DNA from: Acinetobacter sp. NIPH 298
GTDB taxonomy: Bacteria > Pseudomonadota > Gammaproteobacteria > Pseudomonadales > Moraxellaceae
Direction: 5' to 3'
DNA: 64,000 bases
Assembly (NCBI RefSeq): GCF_000369505.1
Contig: NZ_KB850055.1
Location: 496,001 to 560,000, forward strand
Positions 21,420 through 31,685 of the stretch are shown one piece after another. The position numbers were made by a program, and so were the translations under genes. Under the pieces are notes generated by a model. The model was given only the letters and a program-made list of their open reading frames with translations. It searched no databases and was not told where the DNA came from. Positions within the stretch are counted from its first letter, which is position 1; each line of letters begins with the position of its first letter.

Positions 21420-22148
21420 ATGGCTGCAATATTAGGTGTAAACATTGATCATGTTGCGACATTAAGACAAGCACGTGGTACAACTTACCCTGATCCTGTA
21501 CAGGCGGCATTGGTCTGTGAACAAGCGGGTGCAGAAGGCATAACCTTACATTTACGTGAAGATCGTCGTCATATACAAGACGATGATGTTCGTCGTATGC
21601 GTCCATTATTGAAAACACGCATGAACCTTGAATTAGCAGTGACTGATGAAATGGTTGCATTTGCCAAAGAAATTCAGCCGCAACATGTCTGTTTCGTGCC
21701 TGAGCGTCGCCAAGAAGTCACCACAGAAGGCGGCTTGGATGTGGTTGGCCATTTTGAAAAAGTGAAAGCTGCGACAGAAGCACTCAAAGCGATTGGATGT
21801 GATGTGTCATTATTCATTGATGCAGATTTAGTCCAGATTGATGCGGCGGTTGCCTGTGGTGCGCCAACCATTGAAATCCATACAGGTGCGTATGCGGACG
21901 CGGAGACGGATGAACAACAGCAAGCAGAATTGGCACGCATCGTCAAAGGTGCTGAATACGCCGCTAAGAAGGGGTTAGTGGTCAATGCTGGACATGGTTT
22001 AAATCTAGAAAATGTTGCGCCTATCGCCGCGATCCCGCAAATTCATGAATTAAATATTGGGCATTCGATTATTGCAGATAGTGTATTTGTCGGTTTGACT
22101 CAAGCGGTAAAAGAGATGAAAGCAGCGATTCAGGCTGCTGCGAGATAA
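21420..22148 (+). CDS. pdxJ: Pyridoxine 5'-phosphate synthase
   Basis: 242 aa, TIM barrel that condenses 1-deoxyxylulose 5-phosphate with 3-amino-2-oxopropyl phosphate. The family segments [48 protein letters not shown] and [11 protein letters not shown] are all present. Follows recO as in many gammaproteobacteria. Confidence 0.95.
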   Translation: MAAILGVNIDHVATLRQARGTTYPDPVQAALVCEQAGAEGITLHLREDRRHIQDDDVRRMRPLLKTRMNLELAVTDEMVAFAKEIQPQHVCFVPERRQEVTTEGGLDVVGHFEKVKAATEALKAIGCDVSLFIDADLVQIDAAVACGAPTIEIHTGAYADAETDEQQQAELARIVKGAEYAAKKGLVVNAGHGLNLENVAPIAAIPQIHELNIGHSIIADSVFVGLTQAVKEMKAAIQAAAR

Positions 22149-22152
22149 GTTG

Positions 22153-22809
22153 ATGAGTAGTATAAATTACGATGAGTTGATGCAACCTGTGATTGATTTT
22201 TTAGGTTGTACTACACCTCAAGCATGGTTAGATGAAGCTATCAATAATCTTGAAATATTGATGCAAGACCATGCAAATTGTGAAAAGAAAGCTGCTAGTA
22301 CGGCAATGAACCTGATGTTTCGTTATAGCTTTTTTACTGACTTACAAGTGAAGCTGGCGCAGCTCGTGCGTGAAGAAATGCTGCATTATGAGCAAGTTCT
22401 TGAGTTTATGAACAAACGTGGTCAAGAGTGGAAGGGGTTGAGCGCAGGGCGCTATGCAGGCGGTTTGCGCAAAGAAATACGTACCTATGAACCTGAAGCC
22501 TTGATTGATGTGATGATCATTGGTGCATTTGTAGAGGCACGTTCTTGTGAGCGTTTTCATGCACTTGCACCAATTGTTGATGATGAGCTCGGTCGCTACT
22601 ATCGTTACTTGCTTAAATCAGAATCGCGTCACTTCGAGGATTATTTGGCGCTGGCTTTAGATGTTGCGAAAACGGCGAAACTAAAAGATCCTGAAGAAAA
22701 CATTCAACAACGAATTGAGTATATTCGTGAAGTGGAGAAGAATCTGATTTTAACTCCAGATGATACTTTCCGTTTCCATAGTGGTGTGCCAGCAAAGATC
22801 GTCGCTTAA
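22153..22809 (+). CDS. miaE: tRNA-(ms2io6A37) hydroxylase MiaE
   Basis: 218 aa, ferritin-like non-haem diiron protein. The iron ligands are suggested by NCEKKAAST, REEMLHYEQVL, EARSCERF and SESRHFEDYL. Hydroxylates the isopentenyl group of ms2i6A37 in tRNA. It starts 4 bases after pdxJ and is closed by a terminator. Confidence 0.9.
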   Translation: MSSINYDELMQPVIDFLGCTTPQAWLDEAINNLEILMQDHANCEKKAASTAMNLMFRYSFFTDLQVKLAQLVREEMLHYEQVLEFMNKRGQEWKGLSAGRYAGGLRKEIRTYEPEALIDVMIIGAFVEARSCERFHALAPIVDDELGRYYRYLLKSESRHFEDYLALALDVAKTAKLKDPEENIQQRIEYIREVEKNLILTPDDTFRFHSGVPAKIVA

Positions 22810-22829
22810 TTTTGAACTAAAGTTGAGCA

Positions 22830-22857
22830 AACCTCTGACAATTTCAGAGGTTTTTTT
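22830..22857 (+). terminator. Terminator after miaE
   Basis: CCTCTGA/TCAGAGG stem followed by seven Ts. Confidence 0.85.
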
Positions 22858-22880
22858 ATTTCTATTTTTTATTAAGCAAT

Positions 22881-22911
22881 AAAAAGCCCATATCAGTGAT
22901 ATGGGCTTTTT
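22881..22911. terminator. Terminator next to tRNA-Asn
   Basis: GCCCATATC/GATATGGGC stem, 3-nt loop, A5 and T5 flanks. It lies just after the 3' end of the minus-strand tRNA gene and probably ends its transcript; it can work in both directions. Confidence 0.8.
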
Positions 22912-22918
22912 AGAATCT

Positions 22919-22994
22919 TGGCTCTCCCACCTGGGCTCGAACCAGGGACCTGCGGATTAACAGTCCGTCGCTCTACCGACTGAGCTATGGGAGA
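22919..22994 (-). tRNA. tRNA-Asn(GTT)
   Basis: 76 nt reading on the minus strand. Acceptor stem TCTCCCA/TGGGAGA, D-arm, anticodon loop TGTTAAT with anticodon GTT, T-arm with GGTTCGAGCCC, and an encoded CCA end (GCCA). Confidence 0.95.
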
Positions 22995-23230
22995 ATCTGA
23001 CAGCCATTATATGCGGCTTTTAAGATCGGTCAAGTTAAAACTGCCATGTTCTCTTTATTTTTGTGTTGTATGCTTCTTATTTGCACAATTGGCGTTAAAT
23101 CGAAAAAAATACTTGAAACTTGAAGATGCGATTGCTAGATTTAATTTAGAAAGAGCGTTTAGACATCGATCTAGACAGTGTGGATTTAACCCTACTTGCC
23201 AGCACTAAAATGGCTAAACCGGAGGTCAAA

Positions 23231-23662
23231 ATGACTATTCTTCGTATTCAATCTATTTTTTCAAATCTATCTTTTTATCAAGAACATTATCTTGATATCC
23301 TCCAAGATCCTGAGCGTTATTACACGCCTGTTGAAAGTTCATTTATCAATACATTTCCTTTTAAGCAACAAGCTTTGTTCTTGGGTGATTTATTGCAGTT
23401 ATGGTTCGGTAATAAGTGGAAAATCATAGATTCACGCAATTTATTGAGTCAAAAAAATCCACTCACCGTAAATCAACAAAGCCCTTTATATTTATTTCAA
23501 CTCGGTGGTGAATTGATTTTAGGCGCAAATACAGCTTTGGCGTGGTCTGTTGCAGAAGAGAAGATTGTTACGGTACAAGTGAAGAGTATTTGGCAATATG
23601 CGGTATTCAGTCATTTATGTACACGACCGAAAAATTTTAAAGTAAAAAAGGCAATTGCTTAA
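23231..23662 (+). CDS. Conserved hypothetical protein
   Basis: 143 aa from ATG 23231, chosen because GGAGG lies 6 bases upstream; a longer frame from 23180 lacks a site. No signal peptide or membrane segment. Composition is aromatic-rich (SNLSFYQEHYLDI, LLQLWFGNKWKIIDSRNLL). I do not recognise a domain. Flanked by a non-coding stretch (22995-23230) and the GFA-family gene. Confidence 0.65.
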   Translation: MTILRIQSIFSNLSFYQEHYLDILQDPERYYTPVESSFINTFPFKQQALFLGDLLQLWFGNKWKIIDSRNLLSQKNPLTVNQQSPLYLFQLGGELILGANTALAWSVAEEKIVTVQVKSIWQYAVFSHLCTRPKNFKVKKAIA

Positions 23663-23779
23663 TTTACTTAGATTATTTTTTAACATGAGGTTTTACAAAT
23701 TGTCCGTTTGTTAAAAATATGCTTTGTTTTAAACTATTTCAACTTATGAAGAATAATTTAAAAGTAAGGTGAATTTATA

Positions 23780-24205
23780 ATGAATGGACAATGTGTTTGT
23801 GGTGAAACCACTTTTGAAGTTGAATTAAAAAATCATAATGTGCATGTCTGCCATTGTTCTATCTGCCGTAGACAGACCAGTGGTGTAATCATGACGATTG
23901 ATGTTGAGCAGGGAAGTCTAAAATTTCTTAAGCAAGATCACCTTTCGGTTTACAACTCATCTGCTTGGGGGGAGCGTGGTTTTTGTAATGTTTGTGGTAC
24001 AACTTTGTTCTGGCGGACTAAAGACCAGAATTACTGCAATATCAATGTATTCTCACTGAATGAACAGCCGAAAGACTTAAACTTAGATATGGAAATCTAC
24101 ATTGATTGCAAACCTGCGTTTTATGATTTTGAAAACTCAACCAAGAAATTGACCGAAGCTGATGTCGTTGCTTTATTTAATGCTGAATCTTCGGATCAGA
24201 ATTAG
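23780..24205 (+). CDS. GFA/CENP-V family zinc protein
   Basis: 141 aa. Zinc ligands in the family order: C-x-C (GQCVCGETTF), CHCSICRR near residues 29-36, and FCNVCGTTLFW near 69-79. This is the fold of glutathione-dependent formaldehyde-activating enzymes; many members have no proven activity. Single gene with its own upstream region and a terminator shared with aspC. Confidence 0.88.
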   Translation: MNGQCVCGETTFEVELKNHNVHVCHCSICRRQTSGVIMTIDVEQGSLKFLKQDHLSVYNSSAWGERGFCNVCGTTLFWRTKDQNYCNINVFSLNEQPKDLNLDMEIYIDCKPAFYDFENSTKKLTEADVVALFNAESSDQN

Positions 24206-24222
24206 GGATTTGATTGGATAAT

Positions 24223-24257
24223 AAAAAAGGAAACTCCATTGAGAAGTTTCCTTTTTT
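24223..24257. terminator. Bidirectional terminator between the GFA gene and the aminotransferase
   Basis: GGAAACT/AGTTTCC stem flanked by A6 and T6, between convergent genes. Confidence 0.85.
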
Positions 24258-24273
24258 AAAGCGGAAAGGGTGA

Positions 24274-25509
24274 TTATTTAACCGTTTTTTCTGCTTCAAT
24301 TGATGCAATCGCTGCATCTACACCATCAATTGAATCTGCTGCTTGTTTGATACGAGCAAGCGCATCAACTAAAACTTCGTCAGCCGTTGCATAAGAAATA
24401 CGCATAAAGCCACCTAAACCAAATGCGTCGCCAGGAACAACAGCAACGCCAGTTTCTTCGAGTAACCATTCAGAAAATTCTGTGCAAGATTTTAGACCTT
24501 TGGCACGAATTAAAGGGCGGATATTGGCATAAGCATAGAATGCGCCATCTGCTGTTAAGCAAGAGATACCTTTGATTTCATTCAAGCCATTTACGACTAA
24601 GTCATGACGACGTTTGAATGCTTCAATCATCGGCTTAAGAACATCTTGTGAACCATTCAAGGCTGCTTCAGCAGCAACTTGGGAAATAGATGTTGGGTTA
24701 GACGTTGATTGTGATTGGATCTTTTTCATTGCACCAATAATTTTTGCTGGGCCCGCTGCATAACCAATACGCCAGCCTGTCATGGCATAGGCTTTTGATA
24801 CACCATTTAATACAATGGTACGGTCATATAAATCAGGCGCGACAGTCGCAATGTTATAGAACTCATCTTCCCAACGAATTGGTTCATACATATCGTCAGA
24901 AGCGACATAAACATGTGGATGACGACGAAGAACTTCAGCCAAAGCTTCTAATTCAGCTTTGGTGTAGATCATACCCGTTGGATTAGATGGACTGTTTAAG
25001 ACCACTAAACGAGTGTTTGCAGTAATGGCTGCTTCTAATTGCTCAGGGGTGATTTTAAAGCGTTGTTCTTCACCACACTTTACGATCACAGGTGTACCTT
25101 CCGCAATAATCACCATATCTGGGTAGCTTACCCAAAAAGGTGCAGGGATGATCACTTCATCGCCTTTGTTTAACAAAGCGAGTGCCAAGTTAAAGAAGCT
25201 TTGCTTACCACCACAAGACACCAAAATTTGGTTAGCTTGATAATCTAAATTATTGTCACGTTTTAATTTTGCAATAATTGCTTTCTTTAGGCTAGGCGTA
25301 CCATCTACAGCCGTATATTTCGTAAAGCCGTTATTAATCGCTTCAATTGCAGCATCTTTGATATGTTGAGGGGTATCAAAGTCTGGTTCGCCTGCACCTA
25401 AACCAATCACGTTTTTGCCTGCAGCTTTAAGCTCAGCAGCTTTGTTAGTGACTGCAAGTGTAGGGGACGGTTTGATGGCATTGACACGATCAGAGAGACG
25501 TACGTCCAC
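24274..25509 (-). CDS. aspC: Class I PLP-dependent aminotransferase (aspartate aminotransferase type)
   Basis: 411 aa. NPTGMIYT loop, SDDMYEPI, the PLP-Lys in NGVSKAYAMTGWRIGYAAG and a C-terminal Arg in GGFMRISYA. It is the I-gamma type (AspB/AspC-like) rather than the E. coli AspC subgroup, judging from the VIGLGAGEPDFDTP start. Transfers the amino group between aspartate and 2-oxoglutarate; arogenate or prephenate use is also possible. Confidence 0.85.
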   Translation of the reverse strand: MDVRLSDRVNAIKPSPTLAVTNKAAELKAAGKNVIGLGAGEPDFDTPQHIKDAAIEAINNGFTKYTAVDGTPSLKKAIIAKLKRDNNLDYQANQILVSCGGKQSFFNLALALLNKGDEVIIPAPFWVSYPDMVIIAEGTPVIVKCGEEQRFKITPEQLEAAITANTRLVVLNSPSNPTGMIYTKAELEALAEVLRRHPHVYVASDDMYEPIRWEDEFYNIATVAPDLYDRTIVLNGVSKAYAMTGWRIGYAAGPAKIIGAMKKIQSQSTSNPTSISQVAAEAALNGSQDVLKPMIEAFKRRHDLVVNGLNEIKGISCLTADGAFYAYANIRPLIRAKGLKSCTEFSEWLLEETGVAVVPGDAFGLGGFMRISYATADEVLVDALARIKQAADSIDGVDAAIASIEAEKTVK

Positions 25510-25724
25510 GGCATTATTCCTTCTTATGGGATTAAAAAATAAAAAAGCATGTTATCTTAGCTTAAATAGAAATGGTTGTGGTTGAAACCCGCCTTAATCG
25601 TATAAAAAGTTACCAAATTGTAAGTATTGGTTTGGTTCTCATTTTTTTCATATTTTATTTTTATCATCATCATAAAAAATCTATTACAATAGCGGTTAGA
25701 AATTTTGATTTCGAGAGAATTTCA

Positions 25725-25904
25725 ATGAGTGATCAACAACCAAAAGCCAAAAAAGCTTTGGTCAAATTACCTTTCCCGATGCCATCGGCACAGGATGATT
25801 CTGAGAGTGCTGTGCATAATCAGGTACGTCCAAAGCCTGAACAATATGCAGATCGAACTTGGATGCCACCGCGTGGTACTCGTCGTTCGATGGGGAAACG
25901 TTAG
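25725..25904 (+). CDS. Small conserved hypothetical protein
   Basis: 59 aa from ATG 25725 (MSDQQPKAKKALVKLPF). Hydrophilic, proline-rich and basic at the C-terminus (RTWMPPRGTRRSMGKR), with no membrane segment. The frame stays open upstream to 25572 with a hydrophobic stretch, so a longer membrane-anchored form is an alternative; GAGAGAA upstream of 25725 favours the short one. Function unknown. Confidence 0.55.
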   Translation: MSDQQPKAKKALVKLPFPMPSAQDDSESAVHNQVRPKPEQYADRTWMPPRGTRRSMGKR

Positions 25905-25937
25905 AAAAAAGCCAATCATTATATGATTGGCTTTTTT
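25905..25937. terminator. Bidirectional terminator
   Basis: GCCAATCAT/ATGATTGGC stem with A6 and T6 flanks between convergent genes. Confidence 0.87.
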
Positions 25938-25940
25938 ATT

Positions 25941-26747
25941 TTAAGTACGATTAATCGGGTGCTGAATCTCAAGTTCACCACGCCAAAGTTTGATGAAGTC
26001 TTGTTCATCTATGTCATAAAGTTCCATCAGCGCAATAATCACACTGACAAAGATCATCGCGCCTTCGGTGTTATTTTGAAAATGGAAAATTTTTCCATTT
26101 AATTTACCTAAAATATCGTTGATTTCATGTTCGCGTCCACGTCCATAACGATCACGTGGGTATAGTTCTTCATTTAGAACAATTAAGGCAATGGCTTTTT
26201 CAGCAGGGGATAATTGGGTTTTATCTAAAGCTTCAGTAAAGGATTCATAGCCGTGATTGAAATAGAAAATGACATCATCGGTGATAAAGGCATGGACCAT
26301 ATCTGCCGTTAAGTTTGGAAATTGTGAAACGGCATCTTCTTCAATGTAGGGACGGAATGATTCTGGGAAAATAACATTGGAATGAATCCCTTTAAATAAA
26401 GGTGCAATTTCTGACACTTTATAGCCCGCAATTCCACAACCGAGAGCAGTCAAAAAGTATTTTGTTTTAGGATGATTTTCGGCATAGATTTTAAAGTCAT
26501 TCACATAATGCTCAATTTGTGAAAGTGGCATTTGCTGAATATGTTCATTGAATGTTGGAATGGCAAAACTTTGACCTGCCCAACCACGTCCAACACCTTT
26601 GACTGCTGCAAAATGTTGTGCAGCAATACGCGCTGCGCCACTGTCATGTTGACCAGCAAGATTACTGCCAAAAACAAAGACAGTATCTTCTGGAAGTTCG
26701 GTTACGATGCTTTCATCATGGTATTGGTAAGACATATTTTTTATCAT
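25941..26747 (-). CDS. Macrodomain-like hypothetical protein
   Basis: 268 aa (start at 26747, or 26735 to give MSYQYHDES). The first 135 residues contain TVFVFGSNLAGQHDSGAARI, a glycine-rich GVGRGWAGQSFAIPT segment and YFLTALGCGIAGYKVSEIAP. This pattern recalls macrodomain-like proteins that bind ADP-ribose or nucleotides. The C-terminal half (about 150-268) is acidic and unassigned. No operon partners: a terminator lies downstream. Confidence 0.6.
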   Translation of the reverse strand: MIKNMSYQYHDESIVTELPEDTVFVFGSNLAGQHDSGAARIAAQHFAAVKGVGRGWAGQSFAIPTFNEHIQQMPLSQIEHYVNDFKIYAENHPKTKYFLTALGCGIAGYKVSEIAPLFKGIHSNVIFPESFRPYIEEDAVSQFPNLTADMVHAFITDDVIFYFNHGYESFTEALDKTQLSPAEKAIALIVLNEELYPRDRYGRGREHEINDILGKLNGKIFHFQNNTEGAMIFVSVIIALMELYDIDEQDFIKLWRGELEIQHPINRT

Positions 26748-26802
26748 TTAAAGTAGAGTATAAGCCCATGTTGCAGGTGTTTCACGGGTGGGTCAAGTGA
26801 TT

Positions 26803-28446
26803 TTAAGGGGTCAAAGTAATCTGACTAACGGCATTGTTCGCCACAGCATAAGTTAAATTTGTGCCTGTGATATTACTCACATTAAATGTGGTGCTTGTTA
26901 CATGACGTGCGAGTGTTCCGCTATTCAACTGACATTCACCTAGACTATTGGTGATACAACTGACAGATGATGCGCCAATAGTGAAAGCACCTGTGACGGT
27001 TGCATTGCTCACTGCTTTATTATTTTGGTCAACAACAGCAATGCTGACATTTGCTCGCCAAGTACCAAAAAGCCAATTACGTGTGGTGTATCCGATCAAT
27101 TGTTTGACATGGGCAATGGTGGTTGTAGAGGGCTGAGTGACTAAGGTCGGTGTGGTGGTATATGCCGAGGCTGTTGTGGTTGAACTAAAGAGTAAACGAT
27201 TGGGGCTGCCAGAAGTGTTTTTGACGACATTTGGTGTTGCTGATGTAAGTAGTTGGTCAATGATCATTTTAGCTGTGGCATTTGGGTTTTGTTCTAATAA
27301 AAGTGCAGCAGCACCTGCAACATGCGGTGCAGCCATCGATGTTCCATTACCTGTCGCAACTGAACTATTACTTCTGTTCCAAGCAGAAGAGACAGCACTA
27401 CCTGGCGCGAAAATATCGACGCATGCGCCATAGTTGGAATAACTCGCACGGGTATCGGTATTGTCTGTCGCTGCAACTGTAATTGCCTTTGCTGCACGTG
27501 CAGGTGAAAGATCACAGGCATTGGTATTAGAATTTCCAGCAGCGACAACGGGGACAAAACCTTGGTCGTATAAATTGCTAATAGCTGTATCTAATGGCGC
27601 GTATGCAGGTGCACCAATCGACATATTGACCACGGCTGGTTTTTGCCCATTTTTGAGTATCCAATCAATGCCTGCAATCATATTACTCATAAGACCTGTG
27701 CCTGTGCATCCGACGATACGGACAGGAATTAAATTAATATTTTTGGCAACACCATAGGTTGTTCCACCTGCAAGTCCAGCCACAAAAGTTCCATGTCCGT
27801 TACAATCATTGGTCCCATTGAAGTCGGAAATTGTAGAAAAGCCTTTTTTTACTCGTCCTGTAAACTCTTGATGACTTGCTAAAATTCCCGTATCAAGAAG
27901 ATAAAGATTTATACCTACACCAGTTTGATCATAGCGATAACTTTTATCTAACGGCAAAGATCTTTGGTCAATACGGTCGAGTCCCCATGATGGATTTGTT
28001 TGTGTGGCATTCACTTGAATGATTGTGTCTTCTTCAATGTAGTTCACTAGGGGGTGCTGTTGCATTGCTTTAAAAAAAGCGTTGCTGGCAACTTCAGGAA
28101 TACTGATAGCAATTCCCTGAATGGCTTTATGATAGGTATGTCTTATTTGACCGTTGTACTGGTTGTGAATGAGCTGAGGTAGTGTAGATGCCCCCAAGCT
28201 ATCCTTGAATACAATGATGTAATCCCTTTGCGCAAGCGGTGGCGGAAGAATTGGTGTTTTGGTTTTGTCGACTGTCTCAACGGATTTTAATATCTGCTGA
28301 GCCTTTATTTTCAGCAGCTCATGATCGATGACATTGTGGGTTGCAAGCTTTTTAGGTTGTTGTGGTGGGATTTGGTAGGTTGCAGCAAAAGCGATCGCTG
28401 TCAGAACTGAAGTCGTGATGACAATGAATTTATATTGCATTTTCAA
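26803..28446 (-). CDS. Secreted S8 serine protease, proteinase K family
   Basis: 547 aa. Signal peptide (residues 1-21), I9 inhibitor propeptide (about 72-145: RDYIIVFKDSL to IEEDTIIQV), then the subtilase domain with Asp185 (LLDTGI), His218 (NGHGTFVAG), oxyanion Asn305 and Ser370 (GTSMAAPHVAG). After about residue 440 comes a C-terminal beta-sandwich-like domain (ANVSIAVVDQNNKAVSNATV). Probably secreted and self-processed. A. baumannii has a proteinase K-family protease (PKF) linked to serum resistance; I cannot tell whether this is the orthologue. Confidence 0.88.
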   Translation of the reverse strand: MKMQYKFIVITTSVLTAIAFAATYQIPPQQPKKLATHNVIDHELLKIKAQQILKSVETVDKTKTPILPPPLAQRDYIIVFKDSLGASTLPQLIHNQYNGQIRHTYHKAIQGIAISIPEVASNAFFKAMQQHPLVNYIEEDTIIQVNATQTNPSWGLDRIDQRSLPLDKSYRYDQTGVGINLYLLDTGILASHQEFTGRVKKGFSTISDFNGTNDCNGHGTFVAGLAGGTTYGVAKNINLIPVRIVGCTGTGLMSNMIAGIDWILKNGQKPAVVNMSIGAPAYAPLDTAISNLYDQGFVPVVAAGNSNTNACDLSPARAAKAITVAATDNTDTRASYSNYGACVDIFAPGSAVSSAWNRSNSSVATGNGTSMAAPHVAGAAALLLEQNPNATAKMIIDQLLTSATPNVVKNTSGSPNRLLFSSTTTASAYTTTPTLVTQPSTTTIAHVKQLIGYTTRNWLFGTWRANVSIAVVDQNNKAVSNATVTGAFTIGASSVSCITNSLGECQLNSGTLARHVTSTTFNVSNITGTNLTYAVANNAVSQITLTP

Positions 28447-28837
28447 ATGAAGCCTCCATGCTTACATCATTTCTCATTCTAAGAATATTGTGATACTTAT
28501 TGTTCTTAAGATCATAAGCTGATCAAACAGCGGGTAAATCGTTAATTTGTAACATTAATTTAATGATAGTGTGATGTGTGTCTCTTTTATTTGAAATTAT
28601 TTTGTTAGATCAACTTATTAGATCGTATTTATATTTTAGTTTTTAATGATAATTCGGCTAAAAATCTGACGTACGGTGGGATGATTTAGCAAAAAATTAA
28701 ACAAGTAATGGCTGAATTATTGGTCAAGATGAATATGTCATTGGTTGAAAATTTTAGAAGTTTTTCGTCTCACTGGGATTTGGGGTTGTATCTGTAAGAT
28801 TAACCTCAATATCATAAAACGATAAGAGCGTAGCAAG
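28447..28837. other. Intergenic region upstream of uvrB
   Basis: 391 bases between divergent protease and uvrB genes, AT-rich. No open frame with a ribosome site. It presumably holds both promoters. I see no LexA-type CTG-N10-CAG site, consistent with the absence of a classical LexA in Acinetobacter. Confidence 0.45.
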
Positions 28838-30874
28838 ATGAAGAATATGCAAGAGACTGGCCAGCCATTTGAATTAGTCACCAATTATCAACCTGCAGGC
28901 GATCAACCACAGGCGATTGAAAAATTGGTCAGTGGCATTGAACAAGGTTTTCGTAATCAACTGCTACTGGGCGTTACAGGTTCAGGTAAAACCTACACCA
29001 TGGCAAATGTGATTGCCCAAACCCAACGTCCAACCATTGTCATGGCACATAATAAAACCCTTGCAGCTCAGCTTTATGGTGAGTTCAAATCATTTTTCCC
29101 CAACAACGCGGTTGAGTATTTCGTTAGTTATTATGATTACTATCAACCTGAAGCCTATGTGCCATCATCAGATACATTTATTGAAAAAGATTCAGCCATT
29201 AATGATCACATTGATCAAATGCGCCTCTCGGCAACACGTGCATTATTAGAACGCCGAGATGCGATTATTGTGGCATCGGTTTCTGCGATTTATGGTTTGG
29301 GTGATCCAAATGCCTATATGCAGATGTTGTTACATATTGTACAAGGTGATCGAATCGGTCGTGATGACATTATCCGTCGTCTGGTTGAGATGCAATATAC
29401 CCGTAATGAACTAGAGTTTTTGCGTGGTACATATCGTATTCGCGGTGAGATTATTGATATTTTCCCTGCGGAATCAGATCAGGATGCGATTCGCGTTGAA
29501 TTGTTTGATGATGAAGTTGATTCGATCCGTTGGTTTGATCCTTTAACTGGAAAATTGGTAAGGAAAGTTCCGCGAGTTACGATTTATCCAAAAAGCCATT
29601 ATGTTACGCCAAAAGATCATTTAACCCGGGCGATTGATACCATCAGAGATGAGTTGCAAGATCAGCTTAAGTTTTTCCGTGAACACGACAAACTGCTGGA
29701 AGCTCAACGCATCGAACAACGCACGCGCTATGACTTGGAAATGATGCAGCAATTGGGCTATACCAATGGCATTGAAAACTATTCACGTCATCTTTCAGGA
29801 CGTCCATCGGGTGAAGCACCGCCGACACTCTTTGATTATATTCCTGAAGATGCTTTGCTGATTATTGATGAATCACATGTCACAGTTCCTCAAATCGGCG
29901 CGATGTATAAGGGCGATCGTTCACGTAAAGAAAACTTGGTGAATTATGGTTTCCGTTTGCCGAGCGCACTGGACAATCGTCCGATGAAGTTTGAAGAGTG
30001 GGAACGAATTGTACCGACGACTGTTTACGTCAGTGCTACTCCTGCACGCTATGAAATGGAAAAATCTGAACAGATTGTAGAGCAAGTGGTACGTCCAACG
30101 GGTTTGATTGATCCTGAAATTGAAGTGCGTCCTGTGCTAACTCAAGTTGATGATGTTTTATCTGAAATTAATCTGCGTAAGCATTTGAATGAACGCGTGC
30201 TGGTGACGACATTGACCAAACGGATGGCCGAAGATTTAACGTCATATTTGAAAGAGTACGGCGTCAAAGTCGCATATTTACATTCGGACATCGATACGGT
30301 TGAACGCGTTAAAATTATCCATGATCTAAGAACAGGGGTACACGATGTTCTGATCGGGATCAATTTATTGCGTGAAGGTTTGGATATGCCAGAAGTTTCT
30401 TTGGTGGCGATTTTGGACGCAGATAAAGAGGGTTTCTTACGCTCAGAACGATCATTGATTCAGACCATTGGGCGTGCAGCTCGTAATGTCAAAGGCAAAG
30501 CAATCTTATATGCGGACCGTATTACTGATTCGATGCGTAAAGCCATAGATGAAACAGATCGACGCCGTGCAAAACAAGTTGAATTTAACCTATTGCATGG
30601 TATTACGCCACGCAGTACCGTGCGCCAGACAACCAAAGAAATTGATTCAGGCGAAGTGTTAACTGATGATGAAATCGATGACAAAGTGCTTGATCAAGCT
30701 CAAGCAATGAGTGCTGATGAACAACACCTTTTATCGGATCCAAAATTGTTTGCGAAGCAGATCGGTAAACTTGAGAAGGAGATGCTCAAAGCCTCTAAAG
30801 AGTTACAGTTTGAGCAGGCAGCAAGGTTACGTGATGAAATCGTGCGCTTAAAAGCATATATGTTGCAATCGTAA
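28838..30874 (+). CDS. uvrB: UvrABC system protein B
   Basis: 678 aa. Walker [11 protein letters not shown], beta-hairpin region [12 protein letters not shown], helicase motif DESH, helicase motifs V-VI ([23 protein letters not shown]) and the C-terminal UVR domain ([24 protein letters not shown]). Damage-verification helicase of nucleotide excision repair. Confidence 0.97.
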   Translation: MKNMQETGQPFELVTNYQPAGDQPQAIEKLVSGIEQGFRNQLLLGVTGSGKTYTMANVIAQTQRPTIVMAHNKTLAAQLYGEFKSFFPNNAVEYFVSYYDYYQPEAYVPSSDTFIEKDSAINDHIDQMRLSATRALLERRDAIIVASVSAIYGLGDPNAYMQMLLHIVQGDRIGRDDIIRRLVEMQYTRNELEFLRGTYRIRGEIIDIFPAESDQDAIRVELFDDEVDSIRWFDPLTGKLVRKVPRVTIYPKSHYVTPKDHLTRAIDTIRDELQDQLKFFREHDKLLEAQRIEQRTRYDLEMMQQLGYTNGIENYSRHLSGRPSGEAPPTLFDYIPEDALLIIDESHVTVPQIGAMYKGDRSRKENLVNYGFRLPSALDNRPMKFEEWERIVPTTVYVSATPARYEMEKSEQIVEQVVRPTGLIDPEIEVRPVLTQVDDVLSEINLRKHLNERVLVTTLTKRMAEDLTSYLKEYGVKVAYLHSDIDTVERVKIIHDLRTGVHDVLIGINLLREGLDMPEVSLVAILDADKEGFLRSERSLIQTIGRAARNVKGKAILYADRITDSMRKAIDETDRRRAKQVEFNLLHGITPRSTVRQTTKEIDSGEVLTDDEIDDKVLDQAQAMSADEQHLLSDPKLFAKQIGKLEKEMLKASKELQFEQAARLRDEIVRLKAYMLQS

Positions 30875-30994
30875 TATAGGAGAGAAATTCTCAAGAGTGA
30901 TACATTTCTCAACAGTTTTTGTTTATAAAATAGGCTAGCTTAATAAGCTAACTATATGACTATTTATAACAAATTTCTGTTTTGAGGATTTATC

Positions 30995-31579
30995 ATGCCA
31001 TTGATTACAAATTTCCCAAAATCGAGTTGGCGTTTAGCAAAAATTGCAATTGGTGGCGTAGTCCTGACGGGGTTGGCTATCGGGACATACGCTTATGCTC
31101 AATCAAAGCCTTTGCCTACCGTTGAAAAAGTAGAATTAGATAAGTATTTGGGTATTTGGTATGAGGTTGCACGTAAACCGATGTTTTTTGAGCGTAAGTG
31201 CGCTTATAACATCTCTGCTACATATACAGTGAACGAAAATGGCAATATCGTGGTGGATAACAAATGCTACGATATCGATGGAAATTTACAGCAAAGTTTA
31301 GGCGAAGCCTTTGTCGCAAACGCGCCATTTAACAGCAAATTGCGGGTTAGTTTTTTACCTGAAGGCGTGCGTTGGATTCCAGTTGGGCGTGGCGATTATT
31401 GGATTCTAAAACTAGATGAAGAGTATCAGACTGTATTGGTCGGTGAACCACGCCGCAAATATTTATGGGTACTTTCGCGGACTCCAACACCGAATAAAGA
31501 AATTATTCATGAATATCTGAATTATGCCAAAACGGTTGGTTATGATATCGGTGATGTGATTTATCCTGAATATCGTTAA
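30995..31579 (+). CDS. blc: Bacterial lipocalin (Blc family)
   Basis: 194 aa. N-terminal hydrophobic anchor (residues 16-35, VVLTGLAIGTYAYA), then lipocalin motif 1 YLGIWYEVARKPMFFERKC and the motif near GDYWILKLDEEY. Unlike classic Blc, no lipobox Cys is obvious, so it may be signal-anchored or cleaved by signal peptidase I. Likely binds lipids at the envelope. Confidence 0.85.
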   Translation: MPLITNFPKSSWRLAKIAIGGVVLTGLAIGTYAYAQSKPLPTVEKVELDKYLGIWYEVARKPMFFERKCAYNISATYTVNENGNIVVDNKCYDIDGNLQQSLGEAFVANAPFNSKLRVSFLPEGVRWIPVGRGDYWILKLDEEYQTVLVGEPRRKYLWVLSRTPTPNKEIIHEYLNYAKTVGYDIGDVIYPEYR

Positions 31580-31595
31580 ATAAGCTATATTCTCT

Positions 31596-31621
31596 AAAAA
31601 CCATGCTTGCATGGTTTTTTA
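31596..31621 (+). terminator. Terminator after the lipocalin gene
   Basis: ACCATGC/GCATGGT stem with 2-nt spacer, A and T runs. Confidence 0.8.
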
Positions 31622-31685
31622 TTTGCATATAGTGGATAAATCATGCATTCGCTAGCGTTTTTTTCTAGCCTAGATAGAGGTCAAA

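Noticed and set aside
21674-21985. 103-codon frame antisense to pdxJ, rich in Ser and Ala
   Set aside because: Composition is that of a reversed coding frame; pdxJ is certain.
22987-23208. 73-codon open frame starting inside tRNA-Asn
   Set aside because: It begins within the tRNA gene, has no ribosome site, and its translation has no family features.
27137-27757. Long open frames antisense to the subtilase gene
   Set aside because: They mirror the codon use of a strong coding gene on the other strand; no ribosome site or domain.
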